Shown here: piece by piece, positions 34,188 to 46,689 of the stretch
Layout: every line of letters starts with the position of its first letter
How positions within the stretch are numbered: position 1 is the stretch's first letter
Assembly: GCA_021186555.1 (NCBI GenBank)
Contig: JAJKFL010000013.1
Location: 35,368,743 to 35,432,742, forward strand
Direction: 5' to 3'
Source of the DNA: Reticulitermes speratus
Taxonomy: Eukaryota; Arthropoda; Insecta; Blattodea; Rhinotermitidae
DNA length: 64,000 nt
Made by a program: the position numbers and the translations under genes
Notes under the pieces: generated by a model
What the model was told of the DNA's origin: nothing
The model's input: only the letters and a program-made list of their open reading frames with translations
The model's database searches: none

Positions 34188-34381
34188 CTAGTGGATATGT
34201 GAGTGGATGATATAAATATTAGAGATAAATTCCTCACGGTGCTTAATACTAAGTTCACTTCGTTGTGGTATATGGCGACGTGTAGTTTGGTAGAGTGGAG
34301 CTGAACTGTCAGAGGAATATGCTACTGCTAGCTTCTGAAAGTCGGTATTACCAAAGCATGGCTTGAAACTTGAACACTGAT

Positions 34382-35107
34382 TACCGCATATTCTCGAATG
34401 TAATACGCACCCTTTTTACAGTTTTAGAGGGCTAAAAATCAGATGCGTATTAGATTCGCGTGCGGATTAGATTCGCGGTCTAGAGCTGGATTTTGGAAAA
34501 ATTATTGAGCTGCTGTACGTGCCGTAAGAACAATACAATACAATAATCTATTATTTTATTATTTATTATTATAATAATATAATAATTGGGTCCAGTGAAT
34601 TTCCTTCGTGACGCCTCACACCCGCTGATCGCTGCCTTGTGTTTCCGCCATAGTCGAACGTTGCTTTCATCAACTCCAAAAATTGCAGCGGCTTTGCGGT
34701 TTCCATTCTCCTCTGCGCACCGAATAACTTCACGTTTGAACTTCGCCGTATATGAGAGTCGTTTAGATTTCAGGTGTCCCTCTTCCATAACTACGGTACA
34801 CGACAAATTGGAACAAGCACCTCCCACGTTTCAACAACTAAAGCTCAGCTGGCTTCAGACGAGATTGCGCACGTCTGTTGAGAAAGGCCCCGCCTCTATC
34901 GGTATGACTCATCGGCCACAGGCGTAGAGTCGGATTTTAACGCATTGGTAACATCCAATATTATTCAATCAGTCGCCCCGTGGGCAAGGGGTGGTTGAAG
35001 GAAAGGTGCGCATTAGAATCGCGAACTAACTTTTTTTCGTTTAAAAGTCGCCAAAAACTGGGTGCGTATTAGATTCGGATGCGTATTAGATTCGAGAATA
35101 TACGGTA
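34382..35107 (-). mobile_element. pogo-like non-autonomous element with TA duplication
   Basis: TA at 34382-34383 and 35106-35107 flanks a 722-bp element with inverted termini CCGCATATTCTCGAATGTAA and CCGTATATTCTCGAATCTAA. Inside both ends the motif 'gcgtattagattcg' is repeated (two copies near 34445-34475, two near 35063-35097, plus a variant near 35008), likely transposase-binding sites. It keeps only a DNA-binding-domain exon; no catalytic domain is present. Confidence 0.8.
34585..34827 (-). pseudogene. Brinker/pogo-type DNA-binding domain fragment
   Basis: From Met at 34827, residues 20-80 read as a helix-turn-helix of the Brinker/pogo/CENP-B type: KRLSYTAKFKREVIRCAEE, then NGNRKAAAIFGVDESNVRLW, then RKHKAAI and SRRKFTGP. 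This N-terminal domain normally binds transposon ends and precedes a DDE catalytic domain. Here the frame runs directly after TGPN into an ATT-rich repeat and ends at 34480, so the catalytic part is gone. The domain itself is uninterrupted. It may be a leftover, or a domain-only protein; no splice donor was verified. Confidence 0.7.
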
Positions 35108-36562
35108 ATAAAGACGGATAGCTAGGTGCACACGTTTAGTACTTTAATACTTTAGTGTTTGCTTTATGTACCATTAATTTTAACAAAAATTCTCTATCTA
35201 ATGTCGACAGAATGAATTTATGCGTTTTGTATGTATCTCAGGAAAACAGCTATTAGTTTTCTACATAGCATTAATTGATTGGCTTTTACAACAGAGGTGG
35301 TATGTGTTTACTGAGCGGTACGTCCTGAATTTTTAATATAATTCCCGCTAATGTTCTTCTTTAATATTTGACACATACGTAAAAGTCCTAAATCTATTGA
35401 TTAATGATGCGATTAGCATTGCATGGATAAAGAAGTTCAATACAATATTACATATAAAAAGACCCTGTATTTAGAATGAATAAAGACAGTTGCAAGAAGA
35501 TACCAAGGAATTATGAACATATAAAGTGAAGGGAAAAATAAGGAGAAACTGCAAAAGGAATTTTTTTGGGGGGGGGGGGGCCCACATATATAATACATGC
35601 CGGAAAGAAGTAGAGTGTAAACACGAAACATAAATGGACTGACAGAGAATTGGTAGATGCGGAGGAACGAAATTTCAGGTTCAGTAGCAAAATAAAAAAA
35701 AAAGCATTAAGCTTACTTTTAAAAGTGACATATACCTTGAAGGTGGATGAAACACTTTGCTCCGAAACGCTGATTCCTACATTCCACACTCCGCTCTGTC
35801 ATCTCCCAGACTACCGAGATATTGTAACAGAACAGACTTGCCGTATCTACTTGCCAGATGATGGCCGCAGTATGATTCGTCCTGGAGGTAGTACGTGTAA
35901 CCACACACATGTGTCTGCGAGACCGCATAGCAATAGGACCTACAGCCCAGAAAGTCAGTCTATCGCTATAAGAATATAACAAGTTTAATTTCCACTATCC
36001 TGCAGAATCACATGAGTATACGGAGTTCTGTTTTGGAATAAAATATTATTGTGATCCGAATAACATCACTGCTCCAAACTGAAAAATAGGTGACAAGTAC
36101 CGTTCATATTTCTTGTATACAAATAAGGATAACAATAAGACTTTTTTTATAGCTTTATAACAGTCAGTCAACTTTTCCGATTTACCCAAACCCACTGTTA
36201 TTTTCTGCCTTAACGGAAAAATGTAAACTTTTTTTCGTTGTGTTATTTCAGTGCTTATGTTTAAATGAAAAATGTTTTGAACCCTGTAAATAGAGACGGA
36301 AAGTGCAAAATATTACATTGTGTTGGGTGGAGGTAGATTATATTACACATAATTATTTGTCCTCTTTCCACTGTTACAGTAATTTGTAACAAAACTGAAA
36401 CAAATCAATTAATATACTCACACACACAAACAACTTTTTAAAATTGAAATTCGGAATAATCGACAAATTAATTTTAACACTCACATCACTGTGGGATGAA
36501 TATTCGTTGATTACTGAGCCTCCACTCAAAATCATTACACAAAACGGAATGAAAATATTATA
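35108..36562. other. anonymous sequence with a poly-G tract
   Basis: A G tract of about 12 lies at 35568-35581. Overlapping frames at 35650-35982 on both strands lack motifs. 'gctccgaaacgctgattcc' near 35758 recalls a hammerhead 3' half, without a 5' half. Confidence 0.35.
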
Positions 36563-36840
36563 GGGCCGGGATAGCGTAGTCGGTATAACGACTTACTACG
36601 CGCTGGACAGTTCTGGTTTCGAATCGCGGTGGGGGCAACATCATTTCTCTTCTCCATATCTGTCCAGACTGGCCCTGGGGCCCAGCTTGCCTCCTTTAAA
36701 ATAGCTACCGGGCCTGCCACCCGGGGTAAAGCTGCCGGGGCATGGCGTTGATCAGTCACACCTATCCAGCGCCGAGGTTAAGAATAAGTAGAATTCTGTG
36801 CCGTCTTGGCATTTGGCGGGGAGGCTTTAACTTTATGATA
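36563..36840 (+). mobile_element. SINE family 1, diverged head
   Basis: 'ggccgggatagcgtagtcgg' and 'ggtttcgaatcgcggtgggg' are the A and B box regions; 'ccagactggccctggggccc', 'ggcgttgatcag' and 'cagcgccgaggtta' match the family body. Confidence 0.85.
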
Positions 36841-38641
36841 TATCGTCACCTTCAATATTGTCGTCATAACATATTTGAATAAGCTGGATTTAGAATTAGC
36901 TACTTTGTGATTCCATTGAAAAAGTTTCATTATTTTAAAATAAAATGTTTAATTTTAAAGTTGACAAGACTTTTTATTTCCAATGTTCAGATTAATGGTC
37001 ACATGTTTGTGACAGATACATTATTTTATTTTTTTTTCTTGAGTACCTTTTTACGGTGTTATCTCTAATTTTGCTCACATTTGTGTTTATTTTAGATTAC
37101 CTTAGCAGAAATAGTTCTGTTTGTGTTAAGAGGCAATGCTTTTAAAAGTCTTCAATAGCTTTGTGAGTCCTGTAATGTTGCTGGGACAAGTAATTAAACG
37201 AAACAGTTGAAGGCGCGTTGTTCTGTCTCTCATATGGCATTGTAGCCTCCTCATTACCTTTATGTTCTGCAACTGATGAATAAGTTATAAGACACACAAC
37301 ACACCCTACACAAGCTAGTTTCCATTCTAATGACATTTAGGCGTACCTCCGTTGTGTTGACAGCATTGTTCTCAAAGCTTTAGAACTCTCTATATTGCTT
37401 GTGGTTCACTGGAAAATAACCTGGCAAATTTTACTTGAACTTTGATTTATAATGGATAAGATGTTTAAAGTATGGTTTTCTCTTTGTAACTTGGTCCGGA
37501 TGTGTTTAGTAACACAATTTGCTTCTTATTTTGTATTCATATTACGTTTCTTTTACCTCTGTATATAAAACATTTATGGGCGGATTCATGTAATGCGATA
37601 TATATTGTAAAATATGATTATATACGACTAATGCCACAAAATGTTAATGATCTGCAAGTTTCTGTTAAGGAAATAACAATGTTGGCATAAGTACACAGAG
37701 AGAGAAAGGGCGAAAGGTACAGACGGGCTTTCAGAAAAGCTGTCCAAAACAGCACGTAGATTAGACTGAAGCCTGGCTCCGTTCGTAGGATATAATCGTA
37801 GATTCTGAGAATACGAAATAAAATGAAATCGAGAGACAAAAATTTTATTGAAAAAAGCAGTTTTATTGAAAATGATATAATTGAAGTCATTTTATTTTCA
37901 TGTCATTCTCTTCCGTAATACTTGCTTGCTGGAATTTGCATAATGAAAAATATTCCTGTCAAAAAAGGTAAAGTTATTAGAACCTGTCGTCGGCAAAATA
38001 TTTACAGAATACTGCAATAGAATACTGGCAGAAGAAGAAATATATCACAAAGAGGAGAAAAAGGAGGAAAACTGGAAATATGTGCGTATCAGTACCGTGT
38101 AGGTTACGGATGTGGCAAAGTTTTCGTGTCATGCCTCTGATTTACAATGTTTTATCTGGAAATAAATAATTCATAGAGAATCAAGTCTTCAGGGATGTTA
38201 CGACCTGTCGAATGATATACAATTTAAGATGTTTCGGATGATCGTAGTGCCTTTATTTTCAGAGTCAAACCAGTCCAAGTAAGCTCACTGCTTTTTTGGA
38301 TTTCTTAACCCTGAAGGATCGTAGTGCTCTTATCTTCAGGATAAAACAGTCAAGTAACATTCTTCTCGGACTACTTGACCCTGGAGATGACGGCACTACA
38401 CTCCTTCGAACGCCGACAACTATTTACCAGTTGACAAGACATAATATCACTGAAGACATGAATCTTTAGCAGCACTATCGTGAGACACCAAAGCTCCTGT
38501 ACATAATGCCCGTGTTAGATGGAACCCTGCCTGAAACAAAAAACAAACATGGATCGCGGGATTCCTTTACAACCTAAGCGTTTCAGTATGTTTCCCAGGT
38601 ACTCTTTACGGTTTAAATAAACGGAGTGTTTTCTTTAGAGT
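36841..38641. other. anonymous sequence
   Basis: Around 38190-38420 are partly repeated 'gatcgtagtgc' and 'atcttcagg' blocks related to 45340-45540. No gene is recognised. Confidence 0.35.
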
Positions 38642-38926
38642 AAGGTCCTCTCTAGCCGATCCCAATGGCCGTGCGGTCTAAGGCGTGGGTCTTCGGCCGC
38701 TCGCTTACTTGGATCGTGGGTTCGAATCCCACCGGGGGCATGGATGTTTGTCTCTTGTGAGTGTTGTGTGTTGTCAGGTAGAGATCTCTGCGACGAGCTG
38801 GTCCCTCGTCCAGAGGAGTCCTACCGACTGTGGTGTGTCTAATGTGTCTGATCGTGAAACCTCGACGAAACGAGGAGGCCCAGGCCCATATAGGGCTGTC
38901 GAGCCATAAAAAAAAAGGTCCTCCCT
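38642..38926 (+). mobile_element. SINE family 2, tRNA-Leu-like head, 12-bp TSD
   Basis: AAGGTCCTCTCT (38642-38653) and AAGGTCCTCCCT (38915-38926) flank the element. The head 'ggccgtgcggtctaaggcg' with 'ggttcgaatccc' resembles a class II tRNA such as tRNA-Leu. The body has 'gtgttgtgtgttgtcaggta' and 'cgtccagaggagtcctaccg'; the 3' end is A-rich. Sister copies at 53207 and 57478. Confidence 0.9.
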
Positions 38927-39369
38927 TTATGCTTAATTAAGCAATACGGCATTAAAAATGTAGGACACTACATGTATAGCGCAACGAGTTCTTAACCTCT
39001 GCACTCGATAGAGGAGAGTGAACATTTTAACGCCCCTGTCTCATACCTCCGGGAAAGGAGCCCAGGTATTCTTTCGTGAGGAGGCTGTGCCGGCCCCACA
39101 GCCGATCCGAACGCCGTGACGAAAGAAAAATGTCCGCCTGTGCCGCAAATCCAACTGTCGTTCGCTCCGTAGTGTGGTTACATACCGACTGACTGTCGCC
39201 TATGTTTTGGGTATCCAGAATTAAATACACATCCCTAAGATTGTCCCTGTACAGGCAACATAATCATAAGCGGATGAGAAGGTATGGCTCCACTACTTCT
39301 TAATCTCGGCTGATGATGGGGATAAGTGGTTCTGTTCAAGCTCTGTTCGTCTTACCCACGGGGATATAT

Positions 39370-39515
39370 CTCCCGGTATGCACTGAATAGGAGGCTGGGT
39401 GGCTTCGGAGGCTTCGGAGAAGTGAAAATTTTCCTGTTCCCGCTGACATTCGAACCCCGATTTCTCAGTTTTCGAACACTTGTGCTAGTCACTATACCGG
39501 CTACGTTACCCATAG
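39370..39515 (-). mobile_element. SINE-like tRNA-derived fragment
   Basis: On the minus strand 'gccggtatagtgactagcac' and 'ggggttcgaatgtcagcggg' look like A and B boxes followed by a short body. Family uncertain. Confidence 0.45.
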
Positions 39516-39816
39516 TCATCATCATTATCAATCACCAGTTAGACCTTAATAGACCTGTTTCGGCCTCGTCTAATAGTCTCTTCAAAGGTCTTCCAAGTCA
39601 TCTTCGTCCATTTGTTATAAAATTCAGCATTACTTTGGGCTGCAATAAATACCTGCATTCAATTAGATCTACATGAAATTACAAATAAGCAGCCTTTTTC
39701 GGATTTTTTTTACAAGCAAACGATTTTCGCCATATTTTATTTTTTTTTAATGGGTTGTTTGTTGTAACATCGTGGTTTATTTGTCGTTTCGTAATCCTGT
39801 TACATACACGAATGTA

Positions 39817-39841
39817 ATAATAATAATAATAATAATAATGA
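39817..39841. repeat. (TAA)n microsatellite
   Basis: About eight TAA units. Confidence 0.9.
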
Positions 39842-39889
39842 TTTTTAAGTAATTTGTTTTACAACTTCAGGCTCTATGGTCTCGGATGT

Positions 39890-40060
39890 TACGATGATTT
39901 GTTAATGATGAATTTTAAAGGATTTGGAAGGAAGGGGTTGTGGGATAATTGCTTCATTATCCTGGAAATTTCCTGGAGAGAGTGAGAACCCAGGCGTGTA
40001 CAAACACTGGATGGACTGCCTGGATACTAACACCTGGCATATCCCGAACGCTATCCAGAT
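39890..40060 (+). repeat. dispersed repeat fragment, 'aaaggatttggaag' family
   Basis: 'tttaaaggatttggaaggaa' then 'cctggaaatttcctgg' relate it to 17826 and 49768; partial and diverged. Confidence 0.4.
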
Positions 40061-40308
40061 ATTCTAAACTCCGCACCGTGCAGTCATTTGTTCGTTCATT
40101 TGGTCGCCCATATCATAACATGTATTAGGTTTATACGCTTTTTACAGCAGCGTAATTAATGTCATAATTGCATGGTTTTAATGATATATCAATTAGCAGG
40201 TCCAACTACGAGGTGCGATGTAGTGGGTTCTTTTTCAAAGCCTTATTAAGCATTGAATAATAAGACCAACGAATGCACTGTATTGACCAATTTTATTCTG
40301 GCCTATTT

Positions 40309-40350
40309 CCCTACACGTGTTTCGAAACTTTAAAGTTTCATCTTCAGAGG
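40309..40350 (-). ncRNA. hammerhead-like motif, 5-bp helix II
   Basis: Minus strand: CCT, CTGAAGA core (sharing the T boundary), extra T, helix II GAAAC-(6 nt)-GTTTC perfect, GAAA, palindromic ACACGTGT, triplet GTA, GGG. Helix I is about 3 bp with one wobble. Helix II sequence is unrelated to the GGCC types, so the pairing is kept while the sequence differs. Confidence 0.5.
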
Positions 40351-41399
40351 TCTTTGTCTTATGCTACCAGATATTCACATGCTAAAAGTAAGCTCACAAT
40401 ATATACACAATAGTCTGTTGAACAATATTAAAAACTCGTGTGAATAAATATTCAGTGCACTTTAGAAATTGTACGATGTGTACCGTTAACTGTTAGAAAT
40501 GTAAAATCTCACGTAAAATTATATATAAAAAACTGTTTATTAAAACATTGTAATCTGTTCGTAGTATTAGCTGTGTGTTATTATTTTACGCGACTACTGG
40601 CTTGGTTTCTATAACTCCATAGTCATTTCTTATGTGTTGTGATACGTCGGTCCTGTCCTTTCAAGGTCTATTGTGTAAGGATACTGATGTCGTGTTTGTA
40701 GTGCGGTATGAGTGGTGGGTGGTGGGGGTGTCTAGCAGTTGGAATAACCTCTTAACCTTATTAAGCATTGTTTTAAAGCACCGTACTACCTGCTTTTACA
40801 TTAGAATATTTTGTATTTTACCATATATTCTCATAATAAATAATCATTTTTTTGTAACCTATCAGTTTGTTCAATGCAGTGGAGACTGCGTCTTTTGTGA
40901 CGAAGAAACTGAATTTTTGAAAGTTGTTTATGTGAAAATCGTGTTTCAAAGTATTAAGTGACTAAATGTGAAGTGGCAATACGGTTGTTGCGCTATGACG
41001 ACAAATGCAGGGAACTACATAAAGCTGTACTGTTTCTTTCGACTTCTAGAAAGTAATATCACTGCTTTCAATCACGCTTCACGCTGCGAGATCGTGATGG
41101 CGACATAAAGTAGCACCACAAAGAAATTTCTTCTCTGTAAGACTGTGTAACTAGGACTCCCGCTAGGCCCTCCTGCTTTCTCTTGGCGCATTTTATATGA
41201 GTTCCTTTCCAGAGGAAAACTATTTTTTGTTCTCTCTCTTTGCGATTCTACCATACTTTGATATTCCTAGCAAGTTTGTCTTAAAAATCATACTAGATTC
41301 CCCTTTAAAAGTTACTATATCTTAGACTGAGGAAATTTTGGGGTCGCGAATTCGAATGCAGCCATATATCATTAACATATGTTGTGTAGTAGACAAATT

Positions 41400-41625
41400 T
41401 TTATCATTAGAACTAGGAGATATTTGCTTTTCTGGGATGTTACGGAGCGTAAATTGGTAGTTGCCGACGTTTTGGGACAACCATCTTCAAGGGTCTGAAC
41501 CTTGAAGATGCGACTGATAGGTTGTCCCGAAACGTCGGTTAATAAGTACCAATCTACGCTGCGTAACATCGCAGATGAACGAAGATTCATTTACACCTCG
41601 GCGGAAGCCTTAAGTCAAGAACAGA
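41400..41625. mobile_element. foldback element, second copy of the 22.3-kb subfamily
   Basis: 'ctgggatgttacggagcg' and 'aattggtag' on the left face 'ctacgctgcgtaacatc' on the right; the flank 'cggcggaagccttaag' matches 22465-22475. Two motif halves face each other: minus at 41464-41491 and plus at 41501-41540, both CTTGAAGA with triplet GTC. Helix II of the plus copy has lost pairing. Confidence 0.6.
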
Positions 41626-41756
41626 ACTAGGCATTTGCTTAAAGACGCGACGGACAACTTCAAAAAGCAGACTGTAACAGAGACGGCTGTGAATTCTCAT
41701 TGCTGCACGTATGGGTTGTTGGACCTGTCATACGAATCGAAACGTGGCACAATTTC

Positions 41757-41757
41757 G

Positions 41758-41802
<45 letters not shown>
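41757..41802. repeat. (TA)n microsatellite
   Basis: About 22 uninterrupted TA units. Confidence 0.95.
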
Positions 41803-41803
<1 letters not shown>

Positions 41804-42317
41804 TGTTCCGTTAGCTCTAAAAAGAAACAGTGTTTTTCCCCACAGACTTACTTTCGTAACACCGATTCATCAAATGATGAACATGCCCATAAATGCAAAA
41901 TCCTCTTCACTGTTTGACTAGCCAGCAACTGCTTATTATGACCCCATATTATGGAGTCACTCAATTTACACCGGGCATTCCTCATCCATCATCCGTTATG
42001 GATTTCTCTTCTTCGGAATCCAATATAAGAAACAATTTCAGGGTATGGTTGTCCATTGGACATCGATTTCCAGCTTGAAATTCTGAGCGAGTAATGTCTA
42101 CGAAACAAAATACCGATCGGAAATCTGTATAAAATATATCGGAATTCGATCTTACTCCAGAACACAAGTAAGAGATATTCGCATAACTTCCGAAAAATGA
42201 AGTTACTTTCGATTCATTGGCTGCACTGTTCTGATGTCCCGTTTTCTATTACAGTCGGGGACACAATGGATGGAAATATGTCGGTAATACTTGTCAAAAG
42301 TGTACACCAGTTTTATC

Positions 42318-43012
42318 AAATAATACAACCAACAAGGTACACACTCATGAAATTTATTTAATATCTTTTACATATTTCGGCCATCTCGGCCATTTTCAGG
42401 GATGCTATTTAATGCTACAAAAAGTACCTCAAAATTATTACATATTATTCAATCCCTATACAGGTCTGCACAGGCCCTGAAGGCTGTAGGAGGCTGAGGC
42501 TCCCAGAATATTTAGACAATCGGCACATGAAGGTGGCAAGGTTATCAGCCCTTTGCCCCCAGGAGATACTCCTGGTACTCATTTCTGTTAGAGGCTGAGT
42601 CGATCCCAGGGCCATAGTGCGGCCGGAGGGATTAAGTCAATAAAAAATCCTAATGACCCCATTGGAAATCGAACTCGCCACCTCTCGGCTTATAGCGCAG
42701 TGCCTCAACCAACTGCGCTACTGCTTGCCCACAATAAAATCGCTGAGTTAAAGGATAAATATAATATGTTATGATGAAACTAAAACCAATATAAAATATT
42801 TTTATTACTATTTTATCGGTTTTTGCTACATCATGTTATATTTTATTTGTTGTTACTTATTGCTTTATTCTGTAATCATAATATGTAATAGTACTGCGGA
42901 CCTTCTTGTGGTATTGAGTGGTATGTCTGAATGATCGAGAAGTCCAAAACATGTAGGAGATGTTAAATAAATTGGCGATCCATGAACGTGTACCTTGTTA
43001 GTTTTATTATTT
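42318..43012. mobile_element. foldback element split by a SINE
   Basis: Left arm 'aacaaggtacacactcatg' with 'tttatttaat' matches the right arm 'catgaacgtgtaccttgtt' in inverted orientation. The left arm has a minus-strand hammerhead-like motif (42364-42404) in which CTGAAGA became CTGAAAA; the right arm keeps only 'ccaaaacatgtagg'. A family 4 SINE (42461-42730) lies inside. Confidence 0.6.
42461..42730 (-). mobile_element. SINE family 4, inside foldback
   Basis: On the minus strand the head 'tagcgcagttggttgaggc' and 'gagttcgatttcc' (A and B box) lead into 'gactcagcctctaacagaaatgagt', 'gtatctcctgg' and 'tgccgattgtct' to 'cctgtataggga'. Near full length. Confidence 0.85.
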
Positions 43013-43574
43013 GGAAGGAAGTAGATATGAATTGAAATGAATTTGTTTTTCTCAGGACTGCCTTTGCTAGGCAAATCAGTTAGTGTTCAAGACTCTTAAC
43101 CGGTGTTACGGGACACAATTATGAGGTTGAGAGAGGTTTTATTTCTGTATTTCTTTGTTTTCATGTGATCATTCCACTTTGTCATACCACAGAATATTAT
43201 TAGTTTTACATATTATTAACATTTTAATGAACTTCCAATTTTAAAAAAGACAGTTATTGACACAAAATGTTATTTCCATAAATCGTTGCTGCCTACAGCA
43301 GTAAAAATTTCAGGTCATAGAAAGCAGCTTTGGAGCTGTACAATGAGTGGGTCGATGCTTGATCTCCGAATTAGATGCACTGCTGTCACAGCAGATAATT
43401 TGTCGAAGCATGCGCAAAAATATTATATTCTATGTTTTCAGAAAGGAAAAATAAATAACAATGGATAGCCATGGATAAAGCAAAAAATTAAAATATTCCT
43501 GTTCTTAATGAAGCACCAAGACTTAAAAGTCGTATGGGAAAGTGGAGGTAAAGCAGTACGAATTTTTAACTATG

Positions 43575-43770
43575 ACACCAGAAGAAAATAAGTTGTCAGT
43601 GTCACGCCCTGCGAGCTTTCTGTCTGTGCCAGTGGGATAGGAGAGTGGTTTGGCGCCAGTACCGATATGGAAACTGCAGAGAAGGGACAAGTTTTGTCTC
43701 CAGCGGGAATCTAATCCGAAATCATTAGTCATCCGTCCTGCAGCCTAGTCCGTGTACTGACCGAAATGTA
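43575..43770 (-). mobile_element. diverged SINE-like fragment
   Basis: On the minus strand 'ggtcagtacacggactaggc' and 'ggattagattcccgctgg' suggest A and B boxes; the body 'ccagtgggataggag..ggcgcc' is diverged. Confidence 0.4.
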
Positions 43771-45734
43771 CCTGATCCTAGTTGCCGTAGAAGAAACTTT
43801 GATTGGAATTGTGCAATTTAAACGAGCAGTCAAGTAGATACGGACACGTATGCATTTCTTTAGCTGATCTGCTCTGTAGTTCGCTGGTTTGGAAGCATCA
43901 GCAGCACCGGAAGTGAGACGCGAATCTGGGTGATGACATTCTTCCGGCATCCATCACTGTCCAGCCAAGGCACTCTATCGTACTGGGTAAAATGGTGCAG
44001 CAGGCAGTTGCACCAAATATCGTTAACTGTAAAAGACTGATGAAGCACAATGTGGAGCAGAGAACTTAGTTAATTGACGTTAAGGAAAAGAGAGTTAAAT
44101 AAAACGGAGGATAGATGAAAGTTAATAGAATGGTTGCAGGTAAAGAGTGGAGAAAGCTGTGTGTGTGGGAAAACATTTAGTTATCTTACTTCTTTTAGAA
44201 GTAAGAAACAATGAAGAAGAATAAAAGTAAGTAGGGTATATAAACGAGAAGACGAAGAAGGTGGAATTTATACGTAGCCTATGTATAATAGGAGATAGTT
44301 TATAATTGGCTATGTGTGTATATTACGTCACTCTTACGCCGTTTACTTAAAGGCATGTGATTTTCTGGTTCTCACGCAGATGGCAGGTCCATTTTGAAAT
44401 TGTGCCATCTGAAAGAAGAACTTCTAATTTAATTCACCATTTTAACGGCCAAAAGGAAAAGATAAATGTAGGACAGGGATAAAGGAAAGGAAAAAAAAAG
44501 GGAGTTGGAGGACGAAGCACGAAGTTATGAAAGCATTCATTTACCGTTGAATTCCAATTGTATTTCCCAACAGAAAAATGTAAGGCGGAAAAATTTTAAA
44601 GCCAAGTGAAAATTTTAAATAAACTGAATAAAAAGTAAAATTAAATTAAATGAAATTAATTAAATATACAGAAGGAATAAATGTGGAAGAGAAGCTAAGG
44701 GATAGAAGGCAACGAGGACAGTATGTCGTCTTACTATAGCAACAGGACGCGTTCTGTGCTGACGTCACAACTTTGAATACTAACTACTGTACAAGCCCGT
44801 CAAGTAAGGACATTAACCCGCAAGATTAGATCCCAGCATCATGATTACTAGAGAACACTCACGGCTCTGATTAAACACAAGTGTAGCGTATTGCGTTATG
44901 CCTTCATCGAAATACTTGGTTAACACCCTAGTGTCAGCTAATGCGGAACACTTCGCTCGTACGAACACAATGACACATTTACTTTATCCTTCATTCCTCG
45001 CTTGTTTCTCTATGGTTCTCACTTATAATTTCTTTCTTCTTGTATTGTTATAGAGCGTGACTTGTGTTTGGGAGGTGCCATGTTCGATCTCAGTCATGTT
45101 TTATGTTATCCCGGGTGAGATTATTGGTATTTTCCTCAGTTCCTCCACAAAAATATCAGATAGACTTTCATTAGGCTACGACGGCTTCCTTTCTATTTGT
45201 CTTTCACCAAAACCCTGCCATCGACGCTACATAATCTGAAATATTGACAGCATAATTTAATAAGAAATGGGATTTATAAACACGAGTTTTGAGGTTCTCA
45301 CAGCGGTGCTTCTAATGACTCAGTGTTTGTGGTATAGGAGGATGTGTCGTTGGGTTTATGATTCCAGACTTTTCTAGAAATGTGTCACCTTTATTTTCTA
45401 GGGTTAAGCAATCAAAGGCTTTCTTCTTTTTGGACTGCTTGACACTTGGAAATGAAGGCTCCACTGATCCTGCGAAAAGTGGGAAACTAGTGACCCAAAG
45501 ACACAGCGTAATATCTCAGAAGATTAGAATCCTGAAATGAGTATATATATATGTAGACTAATAAGTCAAATAAGAGATTTCAGGTCTTCGCAGCAGTAAA
45601 TCGCTCATGTAACAGCAATTTGTCGTAACTCACACAATTCGTCAAACGGAGATTCCCATATTACTAGAGAGTTGGGTTACAAACACACCTTCTGTCAAAA
45701 CGCGTTGTCCACAAAAAATTACTTCTTGTTGTCT
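43771..45734. other. anonymous sequence, partly purine-rich
   Basis: 44080-44700 is A+G-rich on the plus strand. No gene is recognised. Confidence 0.35.
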
Positions 45735-45865
45735 TACTGATTACGACACGTGTAACCTGGTATGTAGTTACCAACGTTTCGAAGGAAGATGCTGCCACCA
45801 TCTTCAGATTACAAGATAGAAGCAGTCTTTGGTTGCTACCTGCGAGACTACACAGTGTAAACCAG
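45735..45865 (-). mobile_element. hammerhead-bearing repeat, 'acggcgtcac' subfamily
   Basis: Order as at 33465: 'cacgtgtaacctgg', then a minus-strand motif (45770-45812) with CTGAAGA, extra T, GAAA, ACGT and triplet GTT, then the end 'gactacacagtgtaaacc'. Helix II is weakly paired. Confidence 0.45.
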
Positions 45866-45930
45866 AAGACTGTAATCTAAAAATATATAACAATAACAGG
45901 AAAACTTGATATTGGTTATGAGGCAGTTAA

Positions 45931-46235
45931 GAGCCGGGACTCTTCAGTCGGTATAGTGACTAAGGTAACAAACTGGATGACCGAGGATTCGGGATTTGGT
46001 TCCCGTAGGAGCGAGATACTTTCTGCTATCCTTAGCCTACAGACACTAGGACCGACCTACTCTCCGAGCCAATTTGTACCTGGGTCTCTTTCGCTAGGGT
46101 TAAAGCAGCTGGGGTGTGAAACTGACCTCTCACCTCGATCCGGTCTTGAAGTTAATAATGTATGGAACTGTCCTCTACTTCTCCTTACATCTTCATGGCA
46201 GTTAATTAAGCAGAGAGACAGTTTTACCTTGTAAC
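45931..46235 (+). mobile_element. diverged SINE, family 1-like
   Basis: 'gagccgggactcttcagtcgg' and 'tttggttcccgtaggagcg' are recognisable A and B box regions. The body is degraded. Confidence 0.55.
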
Positions 46236-46689
46236 TTTGTAATGAAGACTGAGATGATTCCTACTTCCATTTACTGTCACGGGGTGACGAACACTGCAGC
46301 TTATGGCCTTTATGCAACCCGCAGTATTTCAAAGTAATGGGCCAATTTGCGTCCGGTTTGTGATAAAAGAAAATGGGCGCTTCTCTTTACTGTTTATGGA
46401 GCCTACAATTAAGTTCTATTTCTGTCCTGTTGGACACCGTCGGTGATATAATGGCGCTAGTGTTTGGGTATTAATGGAGTCGTGGATTCTGATGCGACAA
46501 GTGGCATGTACATCTTGTGAAAAGCTGCTTGTGTTTATTTGTAACTGAAAAACAATAATGATACTAAGAAACATAATATGTGGCTGGTTAAAATATTTTT
46601 GCTCAGTGCTGCTGTTTGAACAGTAAAGGAATGAAATTTAAAAAAATTACGTTGTGTTTTATGATTATGCTTCTCTAAATCTGTGCACC

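Noticed and set aside
38190..38420. Further hammerhead candidates around 'gatgtttcggatgatcg'
   Set aside because: The 5' core reads CTGAAAA, the hairpin does not pair and the triplet is not GTH in the right place.
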